Part shown: piece after piece, positions 44,929 through 53,985 of the stretch
Layout of the letters: each line of letters begins with the position of its first letter
How positions within the stretch are numbered: position 1 is the stretch's first letter
Source of the DNA: Parasulfuritortus sp037439465
Lineage (GTDB): Bacteria; Pseudomonadota; Gammaproteobacteria; Burkholderiales; Thiobacillaceae
Reading direction: 5' to 3'
Assembly (NCBI GenBank): GCA_037439465.1
Contig: JBBIVX010000008.1
Span: forward strand, 33,496 to 97,495
DNA: 64,000 nucleotides
Position numbers and translations under genes: made by a program
Notes under the pieces: generated by a model
What the model was told of the DNA's origin: nothing
Database searches by the model: none
Seen by the model: the letters and a program-made list of their open reading frames with translations, nothing else

Positions 44929-45909
44929 CTAGATCGGCTCGACCTCGGCAAGAAAGTTTCGCGCCGCCTCGGCCATCTCTGTCACATCCGTGGCCTCGAT
45001 TGACAAACAGGCGAGACAGGCCGCCCCCAGTTTTTCCCATTCGCAAGTATGGTTGCGGCCGGTCAGGTCCTGGATGAGTTTTTCCGCCGTCTGGGCGATG
45101 GCGATGAGGCGGCGGCTGGCGCCGGGCAGTGCGGCGGCGTCCGTCAGGGCAGCGATGTCGTGATGCTGGCGAATGGCCAGACAGGTCGTTTCCGGCAACA
45201 TCCAGTCCTGGGCCATAAGGCCGCCTACCGCGGCGTGCTGGGTCGGCAGCGCGGCCCGTTCGACGGCAGTGAATGCCTCGACGGCGTTTTCGTTGGCCCG
45301 TGCCAGGAGGCGCGGGTAGTCGGCGAAGCGCCGCATCATGATGGGAATGCCGCAGTCGCGGAACAGCCCGTAGGTGTAGGCATCCTCGGCCCGGATGCCG
45401 CCGCGCGTTCCCAATTGCTGCACCAGCCAGCCGGATAGCTGGGCGGTGAGATCGGCGCTGTCCCAAAACCGTTGCAGTGCCATCTGCGGTGGAAACGCGC
45501 GCCGCAGCATGAGGCCGGCGATGGTGTTGGCGGTGGTGTTGAGGCCGAGCATAAGAAGGGCTTCGCGGATGCTGCGGGTCTTTTGACGATAGCCGTAATA
45601 GGGCGAATTGGCGGTCTTGATGAGGCTTGCGGCGAGCCCGACGTCGCGGCCGATGAGGCCGGCCATGTGGTTGAAATCAGGATATTCAGAGCGGGCCTCG
45701 CGGGCGATCTTCTCGAGAATCAGCGGGCGTGGCGGGATACCAATCTCGCGCAGTGCGGTTTCCAATTCCCAGTCGATATCCGGCGAAAGCGCGCTGCGCT
45801 CGCGTTCCTCCATGGCCGGTGGCGCCGCGTCAAGGCGGTGTACGGTGGCGGGCGGGGTGAAGACGGGGGGCAGGGGCATCGTCGCGGGCGCGGTGGCTGG
45901 GTACACCAC
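44929..45909 (-). CDS. HDOD-domain protein
   Basis: The 326-residue protein has an HDOD domain (about 50-240: PPRPLILEKIAREAR, IGRDVGLAASLIKTANSPYYG) of the type used in signalling, without visible output domain. The start (GTG at 45909, or ATG at 45879) is unclear; a TATAAA (-10) lies on the minus strand at 45951-45956. Confidence 0.75.
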   Translation of the reverse strand: MVYPATAPATMPLPPVFTPPATVHRLDAAPPAMEERERSALSPDIDWELETALREIGIPPRPLILEKIAREARSEYPDFNHMAGLIGRDVGLAASLIKTANSPYYGYRQKTRSIREALLMLGLNTTANTIAGLMLRRAFPPQMALQRFWDSADLTAQLSGWLVQQLGTRGGIRAEDAYTYGLFRDCGIPIMMRRFADYPRLLARANENAVEAFTAVERAALPTQHAAVGGLMAQDWMLPETTCLAIRQHHDIAALTDAAALPGASRRLIAIAQTAEKLIQDLTGRNHTCEWEKLGAACLACLSIEATDVTEMAEAARNFLAEVEPI

Positions 45910-45993
45910 GCTAACGGCTGGCCGCGACCAAACTTTAAAACTTATGCCGCTTTATAGTGTTTCATGTTTCTTTCGGCGCTTTCGCCATGACTG

Positions 45994-46656
45994 TCAGGGC
46001 GGCGTCGTCGGCTCGCCGGCGGCGACGTGGCGATGCCTGAAATAGTGCAGCAGCCCCGGCAGCAGCGAGACAAAGACGATCAGCAGGATGACAGCGGTGA
46101 GGTTCTCTTGCACCACTGTCAGATTGCCGAAGAAATAGCCCGCCGGCGCCAGCAGACCCACCCAGAGCAGGGCGCCGAGCAGGCTGAAGGCCAGGAAACG
46201 CAGGTAGGTGAGCCGTCCCAGACCACAGACGAAGGGCACGAAGGTGCGCACGATGGGCACGAAACGGGCGATGACGATGGCCTTGGGGCCGTGGCGCTCC
46301 ATGAAGGCATGGGTACGGTCGAGGTTTTGCTGTTTCAGCCAGCGGCTCTGTTCATGCCGGAAGAGGCGTGGGCCGGCGAGGCGGCCGACCCAGTAATTGA
46401 CGTTGTCACCGCAAAGGGCGGCGACGATCAGGGTCAGCATCACCCCGGGCAAGGCCATACCGCCTGTCGCCGCCACCGCGCCGGCCACGAAAAGCAGCGA
46501 GTCACCCGGCAGGAAGGGAGTGACCACCAAGCCGGTCTCCATGAAGATGATCAGGAAAAGCAGGGCGTACACCCAGCCCCCATGTTCGGTCACGAACAGG
46601 GCCAGGTGCTGGTCCAGGTGCAGGAACAGGTCGAAGACCTGGGCGATGATCTCCAC
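45994..46656 (-). CDS. DedA-family membrane protein
   Basis: The 220-residue protein has the SNARE-associated/DedA signature (FLPGDSLLFVAGAVAA, RFVPIVRTFVPFVCGLG) and five or six membrane segments. Members flip undecaprenyl phosphate or phospholipids. The start is a GTG at 46656, eight bases after the secF stop. Confidence 0.82.
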   Translation of the reverse strand: MEIIAQVFDLFLHLDQHLALFVTEHGGWVYALLFLIIFMETGLVVTPFLPGDSLLFVAGAVAATGGMALPGVMLTLIVAALCGDNVNYWVGRLAGPRLFRHEQSRWLKQQNLDRTHAFMERHGPKAIVIARFVPIVRTFVPFVCGLGRLTYLRFLAFSLLGALLWVGLLAPAGYFFGNLTVVQENLTAVILLIVFVSLLPGLLHYFRHRHVAAGEPTTPP

Positions 46657-46663
46657 GGCGGCG

Positions 46664-47596
46664 TCAGACCATCGCGCCGGGCTCTTCCTTGGGAGGCTTG
46701 ATGAAGTCCTCGCGGGAGACGCCGAGCCACAGCACGATCGGGCTCGCCACCAGGACCGAGGAATAGGTGCCGATGAGTATGCCGATGGTGAGCGCCAGGG
46801 CGAAGCCATACAACACCTCGCCGCCCAGCAGCAGCATGGCAAGCACCATCAACAAAGTGGCGCCGCTGGTGATCACGGTACGCGACAGGGTGGCGGTCTT
46901 GGCATTGTCCATGATGGCGGCGACATTGGTCATGCGGGTCTTTCTGAAGTTCTCGCGGATACGGTCGAATACCACCACGGTATCGTTCACCGAGTAACCG
47001 AGTATGGCCAGAACCGCCGCCAGGACGGTGAGCGAGAACTCCCACTGGAACAGCGACCAGACGCCGAGGACGATAAAGATGTCATGCGCCGTGGCGAAGA
47101 TGGCGCCCACCGCGAAGCGCCACTCGAAGCGCATGGCCAGGTAGAGCATGATGCCGATCGATACCACCAACAGGGCCAGCGAGCCGTCCGCCAACAATTC
47201 GCCGCCTACCTGCGGTCCGACGAATTCGACCCGGCGCAGTTCCACCTTGGGGTCGGCCTGCTTCAACACCACCAACACCTTTTCCGACAACTGGGCGGAG
47301 GTGACGCTCGCCTTGATCGGCAGCCGCACCAGGACGTCGCTGGCGGTGCCGAAGTTCTGCACCTGGGCGTCAGCATAACCGTTGTTCGCGAGTACGGCGC
47401 GGATGGCGGGAATGTCGGCGGCGGCCGGGTAGCCCACCTCCATCACGGTGCCGCCGGTGAAGTCGACGCCCAGGTTGAGGCCCTTGGTGGCCAGCAACAC
47501 GATCGAGGCGAGGATGAAGGCGATGGAGAAGAAAATGGTGCTGCGCGCCCAGCGCATGAACGGGATGTCGCGCTTGAGGTGGAACAGTTCGATCAT
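46664..47596 (-). CDS. secF: Protein translocase subunit SecF
   Basis: The 310-residue protein has six membrane segments and the GVDFTGGTVMEV and GYSVNDTVVVFDRIRENFR signatures. With SecD it uses the proton gradient to help export. Confidence 0.95.
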   Translation of the reverse strand: MIELFHLKRDIPFMRWARSTIFFSIAFILASIVLLATKGLNLGVDFTGGTVMEVGYPAAADIPAIRAVLANNGYADAQVQNFGTASDVLVRLPIKASVTSAQLSEKVLVVLKQADPKVELRRVEFVGPQVGGELLADGSLALLVVSIGIMLYLAMRFEWRFAVGAIFATAHDIFIVLGVWSLFQWEFSLTVLAAVLAILGYSVNDTVVVFDRIRENFRKTRMTNVAAIMDNAKTATLSRTVITSGATLLMVLAMLLLGGEVLYGFALALTIGILIGTYSSVLVASPIVLWLGVSREDFIKPPKEEPGAMV

Positions 47597-47608
47597 GAGG
47601 CGACCCCG

Positions 47609-49435
47609 TCAGATGGATACCTTGGTCAGGCGCTTGGCCCGGCCGTAGGTGAGGTTGACCATGGCGCGCGACACCGTCACGGCGCTGAACATGGAGGTGA
47701 TGATGCCCAGGCAGAGCACCACGGCGAAGCCGCGCACCGGTCCCGAGCCGAGCCAGAATAGCGCGATGCCGGCGATCAGGGTGGTGATGTTGGAGTCGAG
47801 AATGGTATCCCAGGCGTGTTCATAGCCGGCCGCCAGGGCCGCTTGCGGCGAAATGCCGTTACGCAGCTCTTCCCTTATGCGCTCGGCGATGATTACGTTG
47901 GCGTCGATGGCCATGCCCAGGGTGAGGGCGATACCGGCGATGCCGGGTAGGGTGAGAGTGGCCTGCATCATGGATAGCAGCGCCACTAGCAGGAACATGT
48001 TGATACCCAGCGTCAGCACCGAGACCAGCCCGAAAAATTGATAATAGACCGACATGAACAGTGCGATCAGGGCGAAGCCGATCAGGGTCGAGTTGAAACC
48101 TTTTTCGATGTTGTCGGCGCCGAGGCTGGGTCCGACCGTGCGTTCTTCGACGATCTCCATGGGGGCGGCCAGCGCTCCGGCGCGCAGCAGCAGGGCGACG
48201 TCCTTCGATTCCTCGGCCGAATCCATGCCGGTGATCTGTACCCGGCCGCCGCCGATTTCCTCGCGAATCACGGGGGCGGTCACCACTTCGGTCTTGCCCT
48301 TTTCAATGAGCAGGATGGCCATGCGCTTGCCCACGTTTTCCCTGGTCACGTCCTTGAAAATGCGGGCGCCGCGGCCGTCCAGGTTGATGTGCACGGCGGG
48401 CTGGTTGTTGTTGTCGAAACCAGGCTGGGCATCGGTGATGTAATCGCCGGTGAGGACGACCACTTTTTTGACGATGATCGGCCGGCCATTGCGCTCCAGA
48501 AAAAGCTCGGTGCCGAATGGCGCCTGGCCGGCGCCGGCGGCCTGGAGACGGGCCGGATCCTGCATCGCTTCTTCATCCACCATGCGTATTTCCAGGGTGG
48601 CGGTGCGGCCCAATATCTCCTTGGCCTTGGCGGTGTCCTGCACGCCGGGCAGCTGCACGACAACGCGATCCACACCCTGCTGCTGGATGACCGGCTCCGC
48701 CACGCCCAGCTCGTTGACCCGGTTGCGCAGGGTCAGCAGGTTTTGTTGCAGCGCGGCTTCCTGGGTCTTCTTTTTGGCGGTTTCCTTGAGGGTGGCGACA
48801 AGAATCGGGCTGTCACCATCCTGACTATCGGCCAGCAGCAGTTCCGGGTAGGTGGTCTCGATGAACTTGCGTGCCGCGTCACGGACGGCGGCGTCGGCGA
48901 AGCGCAGGCTCACCGCCTGGCCGGTGCGCGACAGGCCGCCATAGCGGACTTTCTTTTCCCGCAGCAGGGTGCGCAGATCGCCCTGGTAGCGTTCCGCGGC
49001 CTTGTCCAGGGCCTTGGGCATGTCCACCTGCAACAGGAAGTGGACGCCGCCGCGCAGGTCGAGGCCGAGATACATGGGCAGGGCGCCGATGGCGCTCAAC
49101 CAGGAGGGAGAGGCCGGCAGCAGGTTGAGCGCCACGGTGTAATTGTTGCCCAGGGCGGTTTGCAACAGATCCTTGGCCTTGATCTGAGTGTCGGTATCGC
49201 GGAAACGGGCCTTGATGCTGCGTTCCTCCAGGCTCATGCCCAGGGCGGAGAGGCTGCCCTGCTTGAGGGTGACCTCCACCTTTTGCAAGAGGGCGGCATC
49301 CACCTTTTCGGTGGTGCGTAGCGGCGAAACCTGGACCGCCGGCATCTCGCCGAATATGTTGGGCAGGGCGTAGACGAAGGCCACCGCCAGGGTGATGCCG
49401 ATGAGCAGATACTTCCAGAGGGGATAGCGGTTCAT
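47609..49435 (-). CDS. secD: Protein translocase subunit SecD
   Basis: The 608-residue protein has the N-terminal helix, large periplasmic part and LGLDLRGGVHFLLQVD, then the C-terminal membrane part with GMAIDANVIIAERIREELR. It lies 12 bases before secF. Confidence 0.95.
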   Translation of the reverse strand: MNRYPLWKYLLIGITLAVAFVYALPNIFGEMPAVQVSPLRTTEKVDAALLQKVEVTLKQGSLSALGMSLEERSIKARFRDTDTQIKAKDLLQTALGNNYTVALNLLPASPSWLSAIGALPMYLGLDLRGGVHFLLQVDMPKALDKAAERYQGDLRTLLREKKVRYGGLSRTGQAVSLRFADAAVRDAARKFIETTYPELLLADSQDGDSPILVATLKETAKKKTQEAALQQNLLTLRNRVNELGVAEPVIQQQGVDRVVVQLPGVQDTAKAKEILGRTATLEIRMVDEEAMQDPARLQAAGAGQAPFGTELFLERNGRPIIVKKVVVLTGDYITDAQPGFDNNNQPAVHINLDGRGARIFKDVTRENVGKRMAILLIEKGKTEVVTAPVIREEIGGGRVQITGMDSAEESKDVALLLRAGALAAPMEIVEERTVGPSLGADNIEKGFNSTLIGFALIALFMSVYYQFFGLVSVLTLGINMFLLVALLSMMQATLTLPGIAGIALTLGMAIDANVIIAERIREELRNGISPQAALAAGYEHAWDTILDSNITTLIAGIALFWLGSGPVRGFAVVLCLGIITSMFSAVTVSRAMVNLTYGRAKRLTKVSI

Positions 49436-49444
49436 TTTGATTCG

Positions 49445-49472
49445 GTGAGGAGTGAGGAGTGAGGAGTTGGGA
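49445..49472. repeat. Heptanucleotide tandem repeat in the secD leader
   Basis: GTGAGGA occurs three times in tandem (49445-49465), with a fourth degenerate copy (GTTGGGA). About 30 bases later (49489-49511) a pyrimidine-rich stretch ends CTCCTCAC, which can pair with the repeats. It lies between yajC and secD, within the presumed message. Confidence 0.7.
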
Positions 49473-49507
49473 GAGGGGGAGCCGAGGTATTCTCTTCCCC
49501 TCCCTCC

Positions 49508-49828
49508 TCACAGGCCCTTGATCGTGCCCTTGGGCAGCACGGTCTGGATAGCGCCGCGCTGGAAAACGCTTTCCACGCCGGTGGCGATCTCGAGGCTGAC
49601 GTATTGCTCGTTGATCTTGGTGACCTTGCCCACCAGGCCGCTGGCGGTGACCACTTCGTCGCCCTTCTGCAGGGCCTCTTGCATCGTCTTTTGTTCCTTG
49701 GCCCGCTTCATCTGCGGGCGGATGATGAGGAAATAAAAGATGACGAAGATGACGATGAGTGGCAGGAAGGTCATGATCGGATCCTGTTGCGCGGCCGACG
49801 CCTGGGCGTAGGCGGGAGAAATCAGCAT
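49508..49828 (-). CDS. yajC: Translocase accessory subunit YajC
   Basis: The 106-residue protein has one membrane helix (about 22-42, FLPLIVIFVIFYFLIIRP) and the RPQMKRAKEQKTM segment typical of YajC. Confidence 0.93.
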   Translation of the reverse strand: MLISPAYAQASAAQQDPIMTFLPLIVIFVIFYFLIIRPQMKRAKEQKTMQEALQKGDEVVTASGLVGKVTKINEQYVSLEIATGVESVFQRGAIQTVLPKGTIKGL

Positions 49829-49875
49829 GGTGGAGCTCCGTTACGAAAGAGGGATTGCAAAAACAGGGCGGGATT

Positions 49876-50979
49876 CTAACATGGGGCATGCCGCGCACGG
49901 CTAAAGTCAGCGACATAGGCGGCTAGGCGGCCCTCGCCGATGGCCGCCCGCACTTCGCGCATCAGTGTCTGGTAATAATGGAGATTGTGCAGGGTATTGA
50001 GGCGTCCCCCCAGGCTTTCGCCGGCCCGCAGCAAATGGTGCAGGTAGGCCCGGCTGAAATGGCGGCAGGTATAGCAGCCGCATTCCGGATCAATGGGGCC
50101 GGTATCGGCGCGATGGCAGGCGTTTTTGATGTGCAGATTGCCATGGCGGGTGAAGAGCAAGCCATGGCGGGCGTTGCGGGTCGGCATGACACAATCGAAC
50201 ATGTCGATGCCCTGGCCGACCGCGTGGACGATGTCTTCCGGCGTGCCCACACCCATCAGGTAGCGCGGCCGGTCGGGCGGCAGCCGTGGCGCGGTATGGG
50301 CCAGGAGACGGGCCATGTCCGCCTTGGGCTCGCCCACCGACAGGCCGCCGATGGCGTAACCGTCGAAGCCGATGCGGGCGAGTTCCTGCAGCGATCGGTC
50401 GCGCAGATCTTCGAACATACCGCCCTGGACGATGCCGAACAAGGCATTCGGATTGCCGGCATGGGCCGCCTTCGAGCGCTCTGCCCAGCGCAGACTCAGT
50501 TCCATCGAGGCCCTGGCTGTCGGCCAGTCGGCCGGGTAGGGCGTGCATTCGTCGAAGATCATGGCGATGTCCGAGTTCAGTACCCGCTGGATCGCCATCG
50601 ACTGCTCGGGAGTGAGCAGCAGCCGCGCCCCATCCAGCGGCGAGGCGAAGCGCACCCCCTCCTCGGTGATCTTTCTCAGAGGCGTCAGGCTGTAGACCTG
50701 GAAGCCGCCGGAGTCGGTAAGGAGAGGCCCGCGCCAGCCCATGAACTGGTGCAGCCCGCCGCTGGCGGCGATGACCTCCAGACCCGGGCGCAGCCAGAGG
50801 TGGAAGGTGTTGCCGAGTATTATCTGGGCGCCCAGCGCCGCCACCTCGTCAGGGGTCACCGCCTTGACCGCGCCATAAGTGCCCACCGGCATGAAGGCCG
50901 GGGTCTCGACGCAGCCGTGCGCCAGTTCAAGCCGGCCGCGCCGGGCCAGGCCGTCATGGGCGAGCAATTCAAATTTCAT
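49876..50979 (-). CDS. tgt: Queuine tRNA-ribosyltransferase
   Basis: The 367-residue TIM barrel has DSGGFQVYSL, FDCVMPTRNARHG and the zinc site with Cys residues in CGCYTCRHFSRAYLHHL. It swaps guanine for the queuosine precursor at tRNA position 34. It overlaps queA by 11 bases. Confidence 0.95.
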   Translation of the reverse strand: MKFELLAHDGLARRGRLELAHGCVETPAFMPVGTYGAVKAVTPDEVAALGAQIILGNTFHLWLRPGLEVIAASGGLHQFMGWRGPLLTDSGGFQVYSLTPLRKITEEGVRFASPLDGARLLLTPEQSMAIQRVLNSDIAMIFDECTPYPADWPTARASMELSLRWAERSKAAHAGNPNALFGIVQGGMFEDLRDRSLQELARIGFDGYAIGGLSVGEPKADMARLLAHTAPRLPPDRPRYLMGVGTPEDIVHAVGQGIDMFDCVMPTRNARHGLLFTRHGNLHIKNACHRADTGPIDPECGCYTCRHFSRAYLHHLLRAGESLGGRLNTLHNLHYYQTLMREVRAAIGEGRLAAYVADFSRARHAPC

Positions 50980-52000
50980 GGCGTTCGATCAACATGGCAT
51001 CGCCGTAGCTGAAAAAGCGGTAGCGCGCCGCCACGGCCTGTTGGTAGGCCCGCCCGATCAGCGCATGGCCGCCGAAGGCGCTGACCAGCATGAGCAGGGT
51101 GGAGCGGGGCAGGTGGAAGTTGGTGAGCAGCCGCTCGGCCACCCGGAAACGATAACCCGGCGTGATGAAAATGTCGGTTTCGCCGCTGACTGCCGCCAGC
51201 TCGCCGCCGGTCGCCGCGGCTTCCAGGGCACGCAGGCTGGTGGTGCCGACGGCGCAGACGCGGCCGCCCGCCGCTCTCGCCCTGGCCACGGCCGCCACCG
51301 TGTCCGGCGGGATGCTGTAGCGCTCGCTGTGCATGTGGTGCTCGGCGACCTTCTCCACCCGCACCGGCTGGAAAGTGCCAGCGCCGACATGCAGGGTGAC
51401 AAAGGCGGTATCGACCCCGGCCGTGCGCAGGCGCTTGAACATCGCCGCGTCGAAGTGCAGCCCGGCGGTCGGTGCCGCCACGGCCCCCGGCGCGCGGGCA
51501 TAGACGGTCTGATAGCGGGTCTCGTCGGCGGTCTCGGCGGCGCGGCCGATGTAGGGCGGCAGGGGCAGCCGGCCATAGGCGTCGAGCCAATCCAGCACCG
51601 GCCGCGCCGGATCGAAGGCCAGGCGATAGAGGTCGCCCCGGCGCTCGATCACCTCGGCCGCGACGGCGCCGGCAAAGGTCAGCCGCATGCCCGTTTTCGG
51701 GGCGTGGCTGGCGCGAATGAAGGCCAGCGCCTCGTGCTCGCCCAGCAGCCGCTCCACCATGGCCTCGATGCGCCCGCCCGTGGCCTTCTCGCCGAACAGT
51801 CTGGCCTTGATGACGCGGCTGTCGTTGAATACCAACAGGTCACCGGGGTGGAACAAGGCAGGCAGCTCGATGAAGCGCCGGTCTTCGATTTCGTTGGTGC
51901 GCCCATCGACATGCATCAGACGGCTGCCGGCCCGCTCCGGGGCGGGGTGGCGGGCGATCAGCGCGTCGGGAAGTTCATAGTCGAAATCGCGGGTTTTCAT
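50969..52000 (-). CDS. queA: tRNA preQ1(34) S-adenosylmethionine ribosyltransferase-isomerase
   Basis: The 343-residue protein has FDYELPDALIA at the start, NDSRVIKARL and APTAGLHF. It adds the epoxy-ring sugar in queuosine synthesis. The ATG at 52000 is the family start. Confidence 0.95.
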   Translation of the reverse strand: MKTRDFDYELPDALIARHPAPERAGSRLMHVDGRTNEIEDRRFIELPALFHPGDLLVFNDSRVIKARLFGEKATGGRIEAMVERLLGEHEALAFIRASHAPKTGMRLTFAGAVAAEVIERRGDLYRLAFDPARPVLDWLDAYGRLPLPPYIGRAAETADETRYQTVYARAPGAVAAPTAGLHFDAAMFKRLRTAGVDTAFVTLHVGAGTFQPVRVEKVAEHHMHSERYSIPPDTVAAVARARAAGGRVCAVGTTSLRALEAAATGGELAAVSGETDIFITPGYRFRVAERLLTNFHLPRSTLLMLVSAFGGHALIGRAYQQAVAARYRFFSYGDAMLIERHEI

Positions 52001-52063
52001 GGCGGCCGGCATTATACGTTGCCATCGCCCCCCGCTTTTCGCCATAATCGCTGCCCCACTACT

Positions 52064-52150
52064 GCCCGGATGGCGGAATTGGTAGACGCACGGGACTCAA
52101 AATCCCGCGCTAGTGATAGCGTGCCGGTTCGACCCCGGCTCCGGGCACCA
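52064..52150 (+). tRNA. tRNA-Leu (anticodon CAA)
   Basis: Acceptor stem GCCCGGA pairs with TCCGGGC (52140-52146), followed by A and an encoded CCA. The anticodon stem is CGGGA/TCCCG with CAA at 52098-52100, and there is a long variable arm, as in class II leucine tRNAs. Confidence 0.95.
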
Positions 52151-52156
52151 CTAATT

Positions 52157-52819
52157 TCATTCCACCCACTGCACCACCTCCGCTAGTGGCTGGCGTACTT
52201 TGGCCGGCTGCGGGTTGATGCGGTAACCGAAGGCCACCATGACCGCCAGCCCCCATTCCCGGGGCTCCAGAATGCCGGCCCCGGTCAGTACCGACTCGGC
52301 GCTGGCCTGGTCGTAGCCTTCGATGGGGCAGGAGTCGATGCCGATCAGGGCGGCCGCCGTCATCATGTTGCCAAGGGCGATGTAGGCTTGTTTGCAGGAC
52401 CAGTCGAAGAGGGCGCGTTCGTTTTCCAGCAGCTTGAAGTCGGATTCCTGGAACTTGCGGTAGACGGCGGTGCGCGCTTCGATGCGCTCCGGGGGAAACT
52501 TGTAGACGTCGTGCAACATGTGCCGCACATGTGCGCCGTCGTGGCGCATACCGCCCTTGCGCGCCAGGATGGCGACATAGTGGCTGGCCGTCGGCAGTTG
52601 TTTTTTCGCGCCCCAGGTCACCGTGAGCAGCTTTTCGCGCAGGGCGGTATTCTGGATGACCACGAAGCGCCAGGGTTCATAGCCGAAGGAACTGGGGGAA
52701 AGCCGACCGCTTTCCAGGATCAGCCCGAAATCGGCGGCAGAAATTTTACGGGCCGGATCAAATTCCTTGCAGGCATGGCGGAAATTGAAGGCGGTGAGGA
52801 CGGTTGCGGGGTCGGTCAT
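52157..52819 (-). CDS. NAD(P)H-dependent nitroreductase-family protein
   Basis: The 220-residue protein has the nitroreductase FMN fold with FNFRHACKEFDP, PSSFGYEPWRFVVIQN and the C-terminal MVAFGYRINP. Substrate unknown; it may act on quinones or nitro compounds. The ATG is at 52819. Confidence 0.85.
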   Translation of the reverse strand: MTDPATVLTAFNFRHACKEFDPARKISAADFGLILESGRLSPSSFGYEPWRFVVIQNTALREKLLTVTWGAKKQLPTASHYVAILARKGGMRHDGAHVRHMLHDVYKFPPERIEARTAVYRKFQESDFKLLENERALFDWSCKQAYIALGNMMTAAALIGIDSCPIEGYDQASAESVLTGAGILEPREWGLAVMVAFGYRINPQPAKVRQPLAEVVQWVE

Positions 52820-52884
52820 GGCGGGTTGCTCCGATTTTGGCAGGTGCGGATTATCGCAAAACCGGGCCCGGTATAATTGCCGCC

Positions 52885-53610
52885 ATGGACTCCATCCTGC
52901 GCTCACTGCAACGCGCCGCCCTCGATCTCATGACGCCGCGCATGTTCACCCTCGCCTTCTGGCCCATGCTGCTTTCGCTGCTCTTCTGGGGGCTGATGGC
53001 ATGGTGGTTCGGCGCGGCCTGGAAGAGCGAGCTCTCCGCCCTGCTCGATGGCACGCCGCTGGCCAATCTGGCCGCCTGGATGGGCGTTCAGTGGCTGACC
53101 GCTTATGCGGCTATCCTGGTACTGGTGCTGCTCTGGTTGCCGGCCATGTATATCACCGCGCTGCTCATCACCGCGCTGGCGCTGATGCCGGTCATCGTCA
53201 ATTTTGTCGCCGCCGAGCATTATCCGGCGCTGCAACGCCGCCGCGGCGGCAGCCTGGCCGGCAGCGTGGTCAATGGGCTGGTGGCCCTCGTCCTTTACCT
53301 GCTGGCCTGGATCGTGCTGCTGCCGCTGTGGCTCATCGCGCCTTTCGGCATGGCGGTGTCTATCCTTCTCAACGCTTGGCTGAACCAGAAACTGTTCATG
53401 TACGACGCCCTGGCGGAACATGCCGACGCCGCCGAATTGCAGACCCTGCGCCATGCCGGCGGTTGGCGGCTGGTCGTCCTGAGCGCCCTGCTCGGGCTCG
53501 TCCATCTCGTGCCCGTGGTCAACCTGGTCGCCCCGGTTTACATGGCCCTGGCCTTTACCCACCACGGCCTCGATGCCGTCGCCCGCGCCCGCCGGGAGAG
53601 TGCGGCATGA
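52885..53610 (+). CDS. EI24/CysZ-like membrane protein
   Basis: The 241-residue protein has five or six membrane segments and the EI24-domain pattern. The domain is found in CysZ sulphate transporters, but the assignment to transport is not certain here. ATGA overlap with acpS. Confidence 0.7.
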   Translation: MDSILRSLQRAALDLMTPRMFTLAFWPMLLSLLFWGLMAWWFGAAWKSELSALLDGTPLANLAAWMGVQWLTAYAAILVLVLLWLPAMYITALLITALALMPVIVNFVAAEHYPALQRRRGGSLAGSVVNGLVALVLYLLAWIVLLPLWLIAPFGMAVSILLNAWLNQKLFMYDALAEHADAAELQTLRHAGGWRLVVLSALLGLVHLVPVVNLVAPVYMALAFTHHGLDAVARARRESAA

Positions 53611-53984
53611 TCCACGGGGTTGGTGTCGATCTGGTGGCGGTGGCCCGCCTGACGGCCCTGCATGGCCGTTATGGCCAGCGCCTGGCGCGCCGCCTGCTGG
53701 CGCCAGGGGAAATGGCCGAGTATGCGGCGGCGGCAGAGCCGGGGCGTTTTCTGGCCAAGCGGTTCGCCGCCAAGGAGGCCTTCGCCAAGGCGGTGGGCAG
53801 CGGCCTGCGCGCGCCGGTCCGGCTCGACCGCCTGGGCGTCGGCCACGACGCCCTCGGCCGGCCCCATTTCGTTTATGCCCCGGCCCTGGGCGCCTGGCTC
53901 GCCGCCCACCGCATCGGCCGCGTTCATTTGTCCATCAGCGACGAACGCGAGCACGTCGTCGCCTTTGTCGTCGCCGAAGGCTGA
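53607..53984 (+). CDS. acpS: Holo-ACP synthase
   Basis: The 125-residue protein has GVGVDLVAVARL with the metal-binding Asp and RFAAKEAFAKAVGSG. It adds phosphopantetheine to ACP. pdxJ, often upstream, is 21 kb away. Confidence 0.93.
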   Translation: MIHGVGVDLVAVARLTALHGRYGQRLARRLLAPGEMAEYAAAAEPGRFLAKRFAAKEAFAKAVGSGLRAPVRLDRLGVGHDALGRPHFVYAPALGAWLAAHRIGRVHLSISDEREHVVAFVVAEG

Positions 53985-53985
53985 A

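Noticed and set aside
49445..49472. Heptad repeat as a CRISPR or phage attachment site
   Set aside because: Unit length is seven bases with no spacers, and no integrase gene is near; tRNA-Leu at 52064 has no duplicated 3' end close by.
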